DNA of 64,000 nt from Brachypodium distachyon (taxonomy: Eukaryota; Streptophyta; Magnoliopsida; Poales; Poaceae): contig NC_016132.3 in NCBI RefSeq assembly GCF_000005505.3, forward strand, positions 58,604,914 to 58,668,913, written 5' to 3'. The stretch's first letter is position 1. Every line of letters begins with the position of its first letter. The notes under the pieces were generated by a model, which did no database searches, was not told the origin of the DNA, and saw only the letters and a program-made list of their open reading frames with translations. Made by a program: the position numbers and the translations under genes. This document shows, piece after piece, positions 49,199 through 59,589 of this stretch.

Positions 49199-50932
49199 TT
49201 ATCCAGCCTGCATACGGTCCTCGACACAGCTCCAAGCAGGGATCTTGGCTATTCCTTTACCGGTCATGGCCTCCCTGACCTCAGCTGCATTACCCCAATG
49301 ACCATCACCAGCGAAGGCCTTTGATAACTGAACGTGAGCAGACGAGTCATGAGGGTACAGCTCCATCAGGCGCCTCGAAGTTCGGATTGCGATCTCGAGG
49401 TTGCCATGAATCTGGCAGGCACTGAGCAGAGCTCTGTACACAGAGACGCCAGGTTCTGTCGGCATGTCGCTGATCAAAGACTCGGCTTCTTGGAGATGGC
49501 CTGCTCGACCAAGGAGATCGACCATGCATGCGTAGTGCTCTAGCCATGCTCCTGCAAGAAACCCGCTTGCTTTCATCAGGTTGAAGTACTCTAACCCTTT
49601 ATCCACCAAACCGGCATGGCTGCAGGCTGTAAGCACCAGCAGGAAGGTTGTGTGGTCTGGCTGAACATTCAGTCTCCTCATCTGTTCAAACACCTCAACC
49701 ACTTCTTTGCCATACCCATGGTGAGCATATCCCGACAGAAGCGAGTTCCAGGAAACCAAGTCAGGCGTTTCCACAAAAGCAAAGACATCCCTGGATTCCC
49801 CTATCGCACCGCGCCTCGCGTACATGGAGATCAAACCGTTCTGGACATTCACATCCGAATCGTATCCGGTTTTGGAGACAAGAGCGTGAACTTGACTTCC
49901 CTCCAGCAATGAGGATGAGCTCCCTATAGCCTTCAGCATGCTGGCGAAGGTGAACACATCTGTGTCCGTGCCCTGCCTTCTCATCTGCACGAAGTGCTGA
50001 AATGCCTCGTTGCCTCTTCCCAGACATGATAGCCCAGAGATCACGGAGTTGAACGATACCTGGTCCTGACATGAAACATCCACCTGCACCCTCCTGAAAT
50101 CTTCTAAGCTGCCACACTTGGAGTACATGGTCACAAGAGCAGACAAAACATACCGATTGTTCTCCAGACCCTTCTTCAGCACGGCGCAATGCGCTTGCCT
50201 CCCATGATCTAGGTCGTCGGGACCCGTGAATGCGCTGAGCAGGCTACTGTACGTCATCATGTTCGGCGCCACCCCTGACCGTTCCATCTCCCCGACAACC
50301 AGCATGGCGTCGTGAGACCTTCTGGCCGCAGCGAGCCCACCGAGGAGCGCCGTGAAAGTGGCCACGTTCCGGTCCTCCGTCTCCCCGAGCACCCGCCGCG
50401 CGGCCGACACGTCGTGGCATTTGGCGTACATGTCCACCAACGCGGTCCCCACGACGACGCTGCGGCCGCACGCGGCGCCGCACTTGATGCCCGCGGCGTG
50501 CAGCACGGCCCCGACGATGACGCCCGCGTCGTCCTCCATCCTCGCGCAAGCGACGAGGGCGCCGGACACGGCTGACGCGGTGGGGCCGACGCCGGCGCGC
50601 GCCATGCGCGCGAACGCCCGCAGGGAGAGGGCGGGATCGCCGGACCACCGCGCGTGGCCGTGGACGAGCGCGCTCCAGGTGACTCCGCCGGTCTTGTCGG
50701 GCATTTCGTCGAACAGGCGCTGGGCGTCCCCGGGGCGGTGGGAGCGGCAGTAGAAGGCGAGCAGGGCGGTGGCGGCGAAGACGTTGGCGGGGAGGAAGCC
50801 GAGCTTGGTGGCCAGCCCGTGGCACTGCGCCGCGGCGGACGGGCTCGGCGGCGTCGGGCTACCGGCGGCGAGGAGCTGGACGAAGCCTCGCGGCGTTCGC
50901 GCGTGGGCAAGGAAGCCGCCGGACTGGGGCAT
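49199..50932 (-). CDS. PPR protein, PLS class with E-type tail (577 aa)
   Basis: Intronless. The best start is ATG 50932 (MPQSGGFLAHARTPRGFVQL). An earlier ATG at 51055 adds 41 residues (MDWREFSKIIRDYEPYKCC...) but overlaps a MITE, so I reject it. About a dozen PLS-type motifs are visible: VFAATALLAFYCRSHRPGDA, VVVGTALVDMYAKCHDVSAA, RYVLSALVTMYSKCGSLED, VQNGLISMYARRGAIGES, SWNSLLSGYAHHGYGKEVVE and EHYACMVDLLGRAGHLQEA. The tail EPGVSVYRALLSACQIHGN, then AEVREAMTGKGIAKIPAWS, is an E-type end that stops before any DYW domain. PLS-class proteins usually act in organellar RNA editing (family knowledge). The exact target is unknown. Confidence 0.92.
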   Translation of the reverse strand: MPQSGGFLAHARTPRGFVQLLAAGSPTPPSPSAAAQCHGLATKLGFLPANVFAATALLAFYCRSHRPGDAQRLFDEMPDKTGGVTWSALVHGHARWSGDPALSLRAFARMARAGVGPTASAVSGALVACARMEDDAGVIVGAVLHAAGIKCGAACGRSVVVGTALVDMYAKCHDVSAARRVLGETEDRNVATFTALLGGLAAARRSHDAMLVVGEMERSGVAPNMMTYSSLLSAFTGPDDLDHGRQAHCAVLKKGLENNRYVLSALVTMYSKCGSLEDFRRVQVDVSCQDQVSFNSVISGLSCLGRGNEAFQHFVQMRRQGTDTDVFTFASMLKAIGSSSSLLEGSQVHALVSKTGYDSDVNVQNGLISMYARRGAIGESRDVFAFVETPDLVSWNSLLSGYAHHGYGKEVVEVFEQMRRLNVQPDHTTFLLVLTACSHAGLVDKGLEYFNLMKASGFLAGAWLEHYACMVDLLGRAGHLQEAESLISDMPTEPGVSVYRALLSACQIHGNLEIAIRTSRRLMELYPHDSSAHVQLSKAFAGDGHWGNAAEVREAMTGKGIAKIPAWSCVEDRMQAG

Positions 50933-51040
50933 GTGGTTGGCGCGACGCAAGGGAAGTGGATCCACGACTGTTACTGTTGTTAAAAAAAAATTGCTGTAGC
51001 AACATTTATATGGTTCATAATCCCTGATTATTTTAGAGAA

Positions 51041-51152
51041 CTCTCTCCAATCCATATTAATTGTCCAAATATTACATGTATCTAGAGTTTTTTAGGTATA
51101 GATACATTCTTATTTGGGCAAATTTGAGATAATTAACATGGATCGGAGGGAG
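51041..51152. mobile_element. Stowaway-type MITE, ~112 bp
   Basis: CTCTCTCCAATCCATATTAA at the left and AATTAACATGGATCGGAGGGAG-like sequence at the right are inverted. The interior ATATTACATGTATCTAGAG with TTTTTTAGGTATAGATACAT is shared with 6683-6795. TA follows at 51153-51154 but the left flank (AA) is degraded. It lies immediately upstream of the PPR gene. Confidence 0.85.
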
Positions 51153-51543
51153 TATTTTTTATTCTCCTCTATTCCAAACGGGAATTAACTTTTTCCCCGC
51201 AAGAAAAATGGGAATTAACTTCCATGTGGAAAACTATCTCATGCTTGGATCGGGAGAGTTCACATTTTCTTGAATCGAAAACTTGCTCTTCGTAAAGATT
51301 CAAACTCTTAGCCAAAACCCAATGCTAATAAATTGTTTAGAGCTGGCTTAAGACACACACTAATCATATGAGTTATTTTACTGTCGACTTTAAGGACACG
51401 GAAAGTAAATGCCTTTATGTTCCTATTATCTACGAATCAGATTAGGCGGTCATCTTACTTTAACAGCCTCATTTGCGCCATCCCCAACGTCAACACAAAA
51501 ACCGTCAATATTTTTTTCAGCATCATAATAAACAAGCATTGTA

Positions 51544-51634
51544 CTCCCTCTGATCCAATTTAATTTGCACGGGTTTAGTCAAAGTTTATAGTCCAAGTTT
51601 AGGCAAAGTTTTGCATTCAATTGGTCGGAGAGAG
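51544..51634. mobile_element. Stowaway-type MITE, ~91 bp
   Basis: CTCCCTCTGATCCAATTTAA at the left and TTCAATTGGTCGGAGAGAG at the right are imperfect inverted repeats, with TA at 51542-51543 and 51635-51636. The internal AGTCAAAGTTT/AGGCAAAGTTTTGCA is typical of a different MITE subfamily from 51041. Confidence 0.8.
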
Positions 51635-51779
51635 TATTTTTTTTGGTTAATGATGTTACTGTTATTTCATGTAATAAAAAGATACTTTACTGTTAAAAAA
51701 ATCTGATGAGACGTTTAAAAATCCAAAATAAAACCAAAAAATATCCAAGAAGAACCCAAGTTTTTTTTGTATTTTTTCG

Positions 51780-52266
51780 AAGAAGAACCCAAGTTGACCA
51801 ATTAAAAACCCATAAACTGACGACGCCTAACACGGAGTTCAATCTCTACCTTTACCGCTCCTCCAAACCCCTCCAGGGCTGGACCTCCAAGCTGCTATCG
51901 GTGGCAGAGCCACTCAGGGACCCTTCTTCGGATTTGTTGCCGTATCATCAGACGACCAAGGTGATCATACTCTACCGGCGCCGTGGCATGGTCGGCTGGG
52001 TTGACCTCTGGCGCGGCATCCTCCTCTGCAACGTGCTCCAGGAGAAACATCATGAGTATGGATGATGACGTTTTCTACCTGCTGCATAAGGCCTACCAGT
52101 ACCACACGGGGCAGACGGATGTGGTGATCGCTCTTGACATGACGAACAAGACGCTGCAAGGATTTGCAAACCTTGTTACTGGAAAAGACTTCGCTCATAA
52201 TCGTTACTGCACCAGCGAAAAATCTCCAAATACCTTTGTAAGGATAAAGGTAATCTTGCTATACTA
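51780..52266 (+). pseudogene. DUF1618 gene relic, frameshifted and internally deleted
   Basis: One frame holds SSKPLQGWTSKLLSVAEPLR, then HQTTKVIILYRRRGMVGWVD and LWRGILLCNVL, the core DUF1618 signature (GWVDLWRGIL). It stops at 52063-52065. Another frame continues DDDVFYLLHKAYQ, QTDVVIALDMTNKTLQGFAN, a later DUF1618 segment. The middle of the domain is missing. DUF1618 genes are a large grass family of unknown function. This copy cannot encode an intact domain. Confidence 0.75.
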
Positions 52267-52886
52267 GCTAGTATCTGCTCGATCTGTACATGTTTGTTTG
52301 TGTGACTATCTAGCTATATCAATAGTCTGCTTATCCTATATGTTGAGTGTTTATGAAATGAAACCCTGTACATGTGGATTCTTTGGCGCAAACCTAGCTA
52401 GTTTTCCTACTTGCTGAGCAATCTAATGTCTTGACTTTTCCAAGTAATTAAGCTGATTGTTAGGACCCTAAATTTTCACCGTTAATTAATGTACATATAA
52501 TCATCTAAGATTTTCCATGCATGAATGTTATTTGTAGGTTTGACATAAAAAATGTAAGTTACATATATACCCAGGGTATTTATATGCAACTTAATTAGGA
52601 ACATACACCTTGGTTATATATATATATATATACCTTAGATATATGTAACTTGGGTATGTATAATTCAATGAAAATCGAACATGAATTGCGTATGGTGCCC
52701 CTGTAAATTATTTGGTAGCATATAATTAAATAGGTAAATACTTGTCAAATGTGTATGTCGAACAACTTGTTGATTTCTAGAACGACAAATAAAAGTAAAA
52801 TACACAGGAATAATATGCGGCCAAACAAACTTTTAGAAGTACTTTTCTTAGTTCTTTTTCCCGATCTCGATTCATTATCGCTCTAT
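52267..52886. other. AT-rich spacer
   Basis: It contains a TA dinucleotide run at about 52616-52632. No gene is seen. Confidence 0.5.
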
Positions 52887-54147
52887 GTTCTGTTTGCTTT
52901 TTTTTTAGGGGAAAAGCAATATATATAATCTGGGATCAAGAGTATTACAATCATTGACAGTCACAGCCTTTAGAGGGCAGGGACTTGAACCAACTAAGAC
53001 ACCAGAAGAAAGACTTTCCCTAGCAAACTTAGCTAAACAGTGGGCACCCAGCACACCCTGGAATTGTTGAAGCAAGCCAGCGAACCAGCGATTGATCGAA
53101 GGCTGAAACACAAGTCCGAGCGATCCGTTGCAGCTCTGTGAATCGCCGAGGTGAGGAGTTTGTTGTCACTCTCCACAACGACGTTGCCGCTTTGAGAAGT
53201 GCACAGGGTCCGCAAACCCATCAAGCAGGCGGAAGAGCAGATCGGGCTAGCTCCCCAAGCAGAAGCGAGGACCTGGCCAGTGCAAGATCTCAGTACGGCG
53301 CCCCACCATGCCTCTCCAGTGTTCAGCTTAACCCAGAGCCGGTCAGGTGGTTCCCAGTCCACCTGAGCCAGGTTGTGACGAGTAACCACACAACTTTGGG
53401 ACACAGGTATAGTCTCTTTCGAGCCATTGGCACTACCGAAACAACTGATAAGCACCTCATCAGATTGATAAAGATTATCCATGGCTTTGGAGTAGTTGCA
53501 AATGAAGCGGGCAGACTCCTCCACGCTGGCTCGCCCCGTGCCAAACACCGAGTCATTCCTCAGATGCCATGCTCGCCACCACAGGAACAGCAGCTTCTGT
53601 TTAGTAGGAGCATCGACGGAGTCCAGAAAGACAAGCACCCAGTCTTTCCCGCTGAACCGAAGATCCTCTTCACTCGGAAGGTTCCATTCTGCCCGCATCC
53701 GCTGGCGAAGAGCAAGAGCTTTGGGGCAAGTCATGACAGCGTGGTAGCTGGTTTCAGTTTCAGTCCAGCAAACCGAACACAGGGGCCTCGACTTCGTAAT
53801 GCGTTTAGATCGAAGCTCCTGAACAGCCAGCGAGTTCATTGCTAATTTCCAAGCAAAAACTCTGACTTTGGGCGGAGCATTAGACTTCCAAATCACGTTC
53901 CAGATAGGCCGGTTTCCGTCAGGGTTAGCACTAGAGCAACTCTCAGTCGTAAGTTCTTTTACATCTGTCGCAAGGCGATATGCGGACCTCACAGTGAAGC
54001 GACCAATTTTCTCGGGAGCCCAAGCCACCACGTCTTCAGCAGGAGCAGACTGGAGTTTGATCTGTAAAATAGCTTCAGCATCATGTGGATAGAATAGCTG
54101 CCTGATAGTCTGTTCTTTCCACATGTTCGTTCTGTTTGCTTTTTTTT
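52887..54147 (-). mobile_element. 5'-truncated LINE retrotransposon with ~18-bp target duplication
   Basis: GTTCTGTTTGCTTTTTTT occurs at both ends (from 52887 and from 54129), a target-site duplication. The element lies on the minus strand: its 3' end ATTGCTTTTCCCCT runs into a poly(A), seen as poly(T) at 52898-52906. The ORF 53033-54124 encodes the C-terminal end only: a reverse-transcriptase zinc-binding domain (WNVIWKSNAPPKVRVFAWKL, C-x2-C in CSVCWTETETSYH) and an RNase H-like domain (WVKLNTGEAWWGAVLR, NVVVESDNKLL). The reverse transcriptase and endonuclease are missing. The RNase H start lacks the usual Asp of the D-G-A motif. After the stop the frame shifts and LAKFARESLSS continues to about 52920, so the copy is dead. 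Confidence 0.88.
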
Positions 54148-55098
54148 GCTACCAAAGGACAACATCTGCCTTCAATCTTTTGTTGAAAAGAAAGCCAGTG
54201 TTCCTGTAGGTCATTTTGTCTAATCCTGAGCTGTTTTATATGATACAGGCACAAGATAAACTTCAGAAACAACCATGCGGTCATGTATGCAGGACTTTGG
54301 TCTGTAGAAAGATCGGCTTGCTGGCAACTGGCCCATAAGATAGACCCAGCAATAATTAAGGGTAGCTCGGCTAAATATATGTACACCACATATAATTTCA
54401 GTTACGTACGTACGAACAATTCTTTTTTTCACTATGATCATCGACAAATTAAGTGGGGCTTTACCAATCTTTGGGTCTGACCGTCTGACCAAGCTAGCTA
54501 ACCTGTACGCTGATCCCATCCAAACTATGATCCTCGCACCCGCCGTCGATGTGATGAGGAACACTTGGTTGAGTTCAGGATTAGTTCATCCAATCCAACT
54601 CATCCTTTTTATTCCTTAAAAAAAGAAACATCTTTTTTGGAAGAAAAAAAATGCGAGGACAAATTTCGAAACACGCCCTGAATTTAAATTTGAAAGACGA
54701 TGCGGGTGTTGAAGTACCAGATGGACTAAGATGCCACCTACAATTGTGTGTCGTTTGAGCTGGGGTTATTCCCACAATTTCAAAATATAAGATCTTTTAG
54801 TTTTAGTTTTTGCTAAGTGCGGAGTATAACTTTTTAAAATTTGGTCAAATTTATTTTAAAAAAATTATACAAATATCTACGCTATCCAATAACTGTATTA
54901 AGAAGATATATATATCATGACGGATTCAATAGAAACTAATTTAGAACTCTATGTTGATAGATTGTTCTACAAAATTAGTCACACTTTAAGAAGACGGACT
55001 CGGTACAAATCTGGAACATCTTATATCTTGAAACGGACGGGGTTTCTTCTTTCCAAGCTAACGAAGCAATCGACCAACTCAACATAAACCTTTGCTAG
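54148..55098. other. Spacer with a degenerate MITE
   Basis: It contains the element at 54777-55039. No gene is recognised. Confidence 0.5.
54777..55039. mobile_element. Old, degenerate MITE (~263 bp)
   Basis: AATTTCAAAATATAAGATCT at the left is an imperfect inverse of AACATCTTATATCTTGAAAC at the right, and the interior is A/T-rich. No clear target duplication is seen. It resembles Stowaway/Mariner-derived elements with the TTTCAAAATATAAG terminus. Confidence 0.5.
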
Positions 55099-56312
55099 TC
55101 AAGGTGCTCGATCTCCAAGCCGAGAAGCAAACATCGCCGGCCAGTCCATCTCCAAGGGCACGGCCTCATTGCGGTTGAAGGTGCGACCCTGAGGCCAGGC
55201 GACCACCTCCTCCGTCGTCCCGGTTCCGAGGTCGGCGGCGTACACGCGGTTTATTCGGATGTCGGTGACGAGCAGCTTGCCACACTTCTCTCCCAGCATG
55301 AAGTACATATTCAGTAATCTGGAGTGAGCCTCCTGCTTCTTCTTGCCCTCCGGTGGTTTTAGCTCCACCGTCTTGGCGCAGAGCCATCTTTTTGGCGCCG
55401 CCTCATCAGCCGCGCGCTCATCGCTGTCGTCGGGGTCGCCGCCTTGCCGTTCCCGGATCTGTAACCGGGGCCGGGAACCTGGACTCCTTTGCACCTTGAG
55501 GAAGGAGAGCGTCCCGTCGGCGACGACGCCAAGGCACGGGGTGCTCAGGACGTCGCTCAGCGGGAAGTGGGGGAACTTGGTGGTGGAGAGGCAGCCGGTC
55601 TCCACGTCCACTTGGATGGCGTGGAAGCGGGACCCATACCGATCGGAGAAGAGCCAGTGCGCCGCGCCGCGGAGCACGACGGCGTCGCCGTGGCAGATCG
55701 GCCCATAGTTGCCGCCGCAGATCGGCCCATAGTTGCACCAGCCATCCTCGCAGTCGAAGCTCTCGACCCGCGGCGCGCTCCAGCAGCCCGCTTCGCCGCC
55801 GGACCCGGCGGACGATGATAACGTGTGGAGGCAGACCATGTGGGCGTCATCCTGGCCGGCGGGGGAGCAGAGGGTGACGACTAGCACTTTGAAGAAGAAG
55901 GATGCCGAGCTCGAAGTCGAGCGGCATTCTGCGGCGGAGAGGATGGCGTAGCCGTCCCTGGTCTGCTCCTCGAATTGCTCGGCGTCGTTCAGAAGAGGCG
56001 GGAGCACGTGGCACGCGCCGGTGAGCAGCTCGCACACCGCCAGGCGGCCGGCGCCGTGCAGGGCGAGGCGCACGAGGAGGAGGCCATGGCGCCAGGCCGG
56101 CGGCGGTGGCCGGGATGAAGCACGGCTCTTTGGTCCGCCGCTGGCGTCGCAGCCGTACCGTGGCGAAGCAAGAGGAGGAGCGCGCATAGTGGTGGTTCTT
56201 CTCCGGCTCCGGTGGCCAGCAGCGACGAGGCGGCGCCAGCGCTTGCACACCGTGGCATATTGAAACAGAGCCGGAGGAGCATGTCGTCCTGGAGCGACGA
56301 GAGTTCCCCCAT
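55099..56312 (-). pseudogene. F-box-family gene with the F-box destroyed by an out-of-frame deletion
   Basis: ATG 56312 starts MGELSSLQDDMLL, the usual F-box opening, but the next part of the F-box is missing. The sequence jumps, in another frame, to ALFQYATVCKRWRRLVA and then the long C-terminal region: WRHGLLLVRLALHGAGRLAV, CELLTGACHVLPPL, NYGPICHGDAVVLRGAAHWL, DVETGCLSTTKFP, GKLLVTDIRINRVYAADLGT; stop at 55099-55101. The main frame has no ATG before an upstream stop; the first is at 56187 (MRAPPLAS). Either it is a pseudogene, or an F-box-less protein of about 362 aa is made from 56187. A 24-bp direct duplication (55694-55741) doubles NYGPIC. Confidence 0.7.
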
Positions 56313-59300
56313 GGATCCGATCGATCTAGCTGCTACCTGAAGCAGCAGGGCCTGCGGTTAACTAATTTCGATTCGACGCCGCCGATTGATCCATCCGTTG
56401 GTAGTAAGATGGGTATATAGTAGGGAGCGTGGGTTGATGGATTCTGTTGAGTTAATTTGGGTTCTGGGTACCGAATTCTCGATCGATTTTTCAAGTTAGG
56501 TACTCCCTCCTCCAGATGGTAAGATCTAAGATACGAGTGGGATTGGGATAAGAGTACATCAGCGCTTGTTCCTGAATCCTGATGATTTGCAATCTGTTTC
56601 TGTTTTCAGAGCCCAAACTTCAGTCAATCCCCATTGTCATGAATCCATGGGCCACTGAGCAAAGACATACATTTGGGGAGCCCCTTCCCAAAAAACACCT
56701 TCGAGCAAGAACGTCAATTTGTACCAAGTTTCCTGTGAGATGAGATTACAACCCGTCAGAACAAGCACATATAATTGAAACCTACCAGGTTCAGTACTGA
56801 AAAGTTGGGTTAAATATACCTTTCGTTGACGACTGCTATCATCAAACCTGGAGTTGTAATAACTGTAAGGAAGCCGGCCGTCAGCTATCATCTCTTGTTG
56901 TTCCCGTCAAAAAAGTCATCTTTTGTTGTCACTGAAAATGTTTTCTGAAAAAAACATGTTCATCAAACAGTCGAGTCGCTGTCAGTCGGTATTAGTCTAA
57001 CTGTCCTCCACCAAACTCTGAGGCAGGCAGGCAGGCAGGAAGCTAAACTTGGACGGACAGCAAGATGCCAGGCTGCCTAATTTTGCTCCATCTCACATGG
57101 GAATGGGATGGTTGTTATTTTTCTGTTAACCACTACTATCATTATCAAACCCCTGGTATAGTGGGATATATTTATACGTAGCTACTAGTACCATGCAGGC
57201 TGGACAGCGATCCCGGGGATCGAAATGGACGTCGTAATGCGCGTAATTAGGCACAGGAACATAGGCACACATCGCGGCGCGAATTACGGAAGTATTTTTG
57301 TTCATTAAATCACAATTTTGACAGTCCTCCGTCCCGAAAATAAGTGATTTGGATTATATTTTTGCGAGGACACATAAATTTCATGTTAATACTAAGTCTT
57401 AACGAGTAGTTAGATTTGTTAACAATGGCAGTACTTGATAGTATTACATTTTCAGAAACACAACACATTTATGGAATGTATAAAATGGTATGACATGTGT
57501 GGTCACAATTTTTGTCCAAAATATTGTCACCGCCACACAAAAGATGCTCTCACTGTTTCATATTAAGTGACTCAAATTTGTTTAAATATGAATACCAAAT
57601 AGTACACATTTACTTCCAGACGCTGAACCAGTCATCCACGATTTGACATCCGCAGTCATTTCATCAGTCCAAATGTGGCCACGAGTGATAGAAAGCGCCA
57701 TGTCAGCGCTCGGCTAAACACCTTTTCTACTGGTTCCTCTGCAAAATGCCACTGGCAATTTACTTCACATTTTATCCTCCCCACACTTGTCGAGATACAT
57801 ATATGCCAAATTCCCCACTCTGTCTCTCGAGTCCCTAATTCTCTGTCTCTCGGGTAATGTTCAAAAAAGGCTTTAGATTTCTCAAAGAAAAGGCTTTAAA
57901 TAAATTAAATAGAGTAAAGAAAAGAGAGCAAATAGTAATATTGTGCTGTGCTACCGCGTTGCTTGCTGGACAGTGGTTGTCCAGCAAGTCCTGAAACCCC
58001 GTTTGCACATGGGTCACAGAGATACAAAAGCATAAATGAACGTGCCCAGCTGCCACTTTCAGGCGTCGCCTCTCTCCCAACTTCTTCTTCTCCAAAGGAA
58101 ATTGTGTCAATTAAGGGAGGCGTTTGCCCAAAAGCAAAGCTAACTTCTTCTTCTTCGTCTACTTGCCGATCTCAGTTGCCGCCGCCGGCGTACTTGTTGC
58201 TCGCCTCCGCTGCGCTGCGGGCTCATCTAGCTGCTCCAGCGCGCCGCCCAAGCGGCCTGATCCCGATCGCATTCCTCTTCGTCCTCACTCTTTCTTCCTC
58301 CATCCAGTTCCCGATCCCCTCACCTCGCGCGCCCGCGCGCCGCCGCCCTCACCTCGCGCGCCTGCCGCTCCCTCTCGCGGACTCCTGCGCCGCAGCCTCG
58401 CAACCCCACGCGCCCTCGCGCCCCGGCCGCCGCATCTCACTTCCTCGCGCATCGGCCGCCCCCCCTCTCGCGCATCTGCGCTCTCACGCCGCCCGAAGAC
58501 GCCCGTCTCTGCTGCTCTCCCGCCGCCGGCGCCGCAGGTATAACCGACAACTCACCAATGGACTGAATTTACCTCTCTTCTCTAAGTTCATGGTTTACTC
58601 ATTCCTGCATATTTGTGTGACCTCACAAGAGGGTTTGCCATGTATCTGAACAAAGCAGCAGCTGAGTTGGTTGTGCGTGCTTGACTGCATGCATGCATGC
58701 ATCCACCTTGCTGCCTGTGTGATTTCTGTGCTATGCTTTTGAAATTAAAAAAATTAAAAAAAGGCAGCAGCAATGTGTACCGATTGTTGTTGCAAAATAC
58801 CTGAATGTTTGTGATTGTGAACCATTCGCCTATTTCTGGAGTTTGTGCACGACATGTAGCAAATAGGACTGATGTTTTAAATTTTTCATGTTCTGAAATA
58901 GTAGCGATTACAGCAGAATTACAATTTAGAATGCATCCAACACATCTTTAAATCTTGCAACATTTCCATTGATATTTGGATCCATTCTCTATCCAATGGC
59001 ATTTTGACTGTTGAATTGTTACTCATTTTCTGTGAGTAACAATTTTAAATAACCACCAAGCACATTTTTCTGTGAGAAATTATTGTGTTCACCTAGGATC
59101 ACTACCTGCTAATGGGTGATTGAACCATTCGTTACACTCACCTCTGACTGAGGCCTACAGTTAGGAACCCTATGGTGTGCCTTTGATAGTTAATCTAACT
59201 GAGGCTCGAAACTCCCTTGAATATATTTTTTTTCTTCTGCATTACGGTCACTTTGTTACTCATTTTGCTCTGTTAATCAATTTAGTGGGGAATGGAAACT

Positions 59301-59589
59301 AATCGACTGAGAGCAGAAGCTGCATTTTCTAAATATACCCTATTATTGCTTGGTCAGTTCAGTCTTGAGATAGCTGCAAGCTGTAAATGGAATATTGTGG
59401 CAAGTAGCAACTGAGGTGATATCTCTTGATCAGTTCAGTCTTGAGATGTGCATCATGTATTACTCATTCCTGCATATTTCCAGATCCAGCCTTTTCGCTC
59501 TCTGGATTTCCAACTTCTCGTGTATTAGCTTAGGATTATAGACTGTGGACATGGTATCTCAAACACTCTTGTTCTTTCAGGTCAGCACC
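56313..59589. other. Divergent upstream region of the F-box-like gene and HERK1-like gene
   Basis: 3.3 kb. Distal to the genes I see nothing coding. A one-sided Stowaway-like terminus CCTCCGTCCCGAAAATAAGT lies near 57326. GCAG tetranucleotides occur at about 57025-57041. From about 58100 a CT/GC-rich leader for the receptor kinase begins (see next entry). Confidence 0.5.
58541..59580 (+). other. Probable 5' UTR intron of the HERK1-like gene
   Basis: A GC-rich leader (58100-58540) ends GGCGCCGCAG|GTATAACC. The acceptor TTCTTTCAG at 59572-59580 is followed by GTCAGCACC and the ATG at 59590. Both ends are consensus and lie 1.04 kb apart. The C-rich open frames in the leader have no family match and read as untranslated. 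Confidence 0.55.

Larger units (their letters stand above)
50933..51780. other. PPR upstream region with two MITEs
   Basis: It holds the elements at 51041-51152 and 51544-51634. Nothing coding is recognised. Confidence 0.5.

Noticed and set aside
50244..50983. Several Arg/Ala-rich open frames on both strands
   Set aside because: They are alternative frames of the GC-rich start of the PPR gene, with no independent support.
50933..51055. Upstream ATG of the PLS-type PPR gene
   Set aside because: The 41 extra residues run into the MITE at 51041-51152 and do not look like a targeting peptide. The ATG at 50932 is preferred.
57326..57600. Possible further MITE starting CCTCCGTCCCGAAAATAAGT
   Set aside because: No inverted right end is found. 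The nearest similar sequence near 57560 is in direct, not inverted, orientation.
58124..58649. Long open frames rich in Pro/Ser/Arg before the receptor kinase
   Set aside because: C-rich leader sequence open in two frames, with no family resemblance, ending at a good splice donor. It is better explained as 5' UTR.
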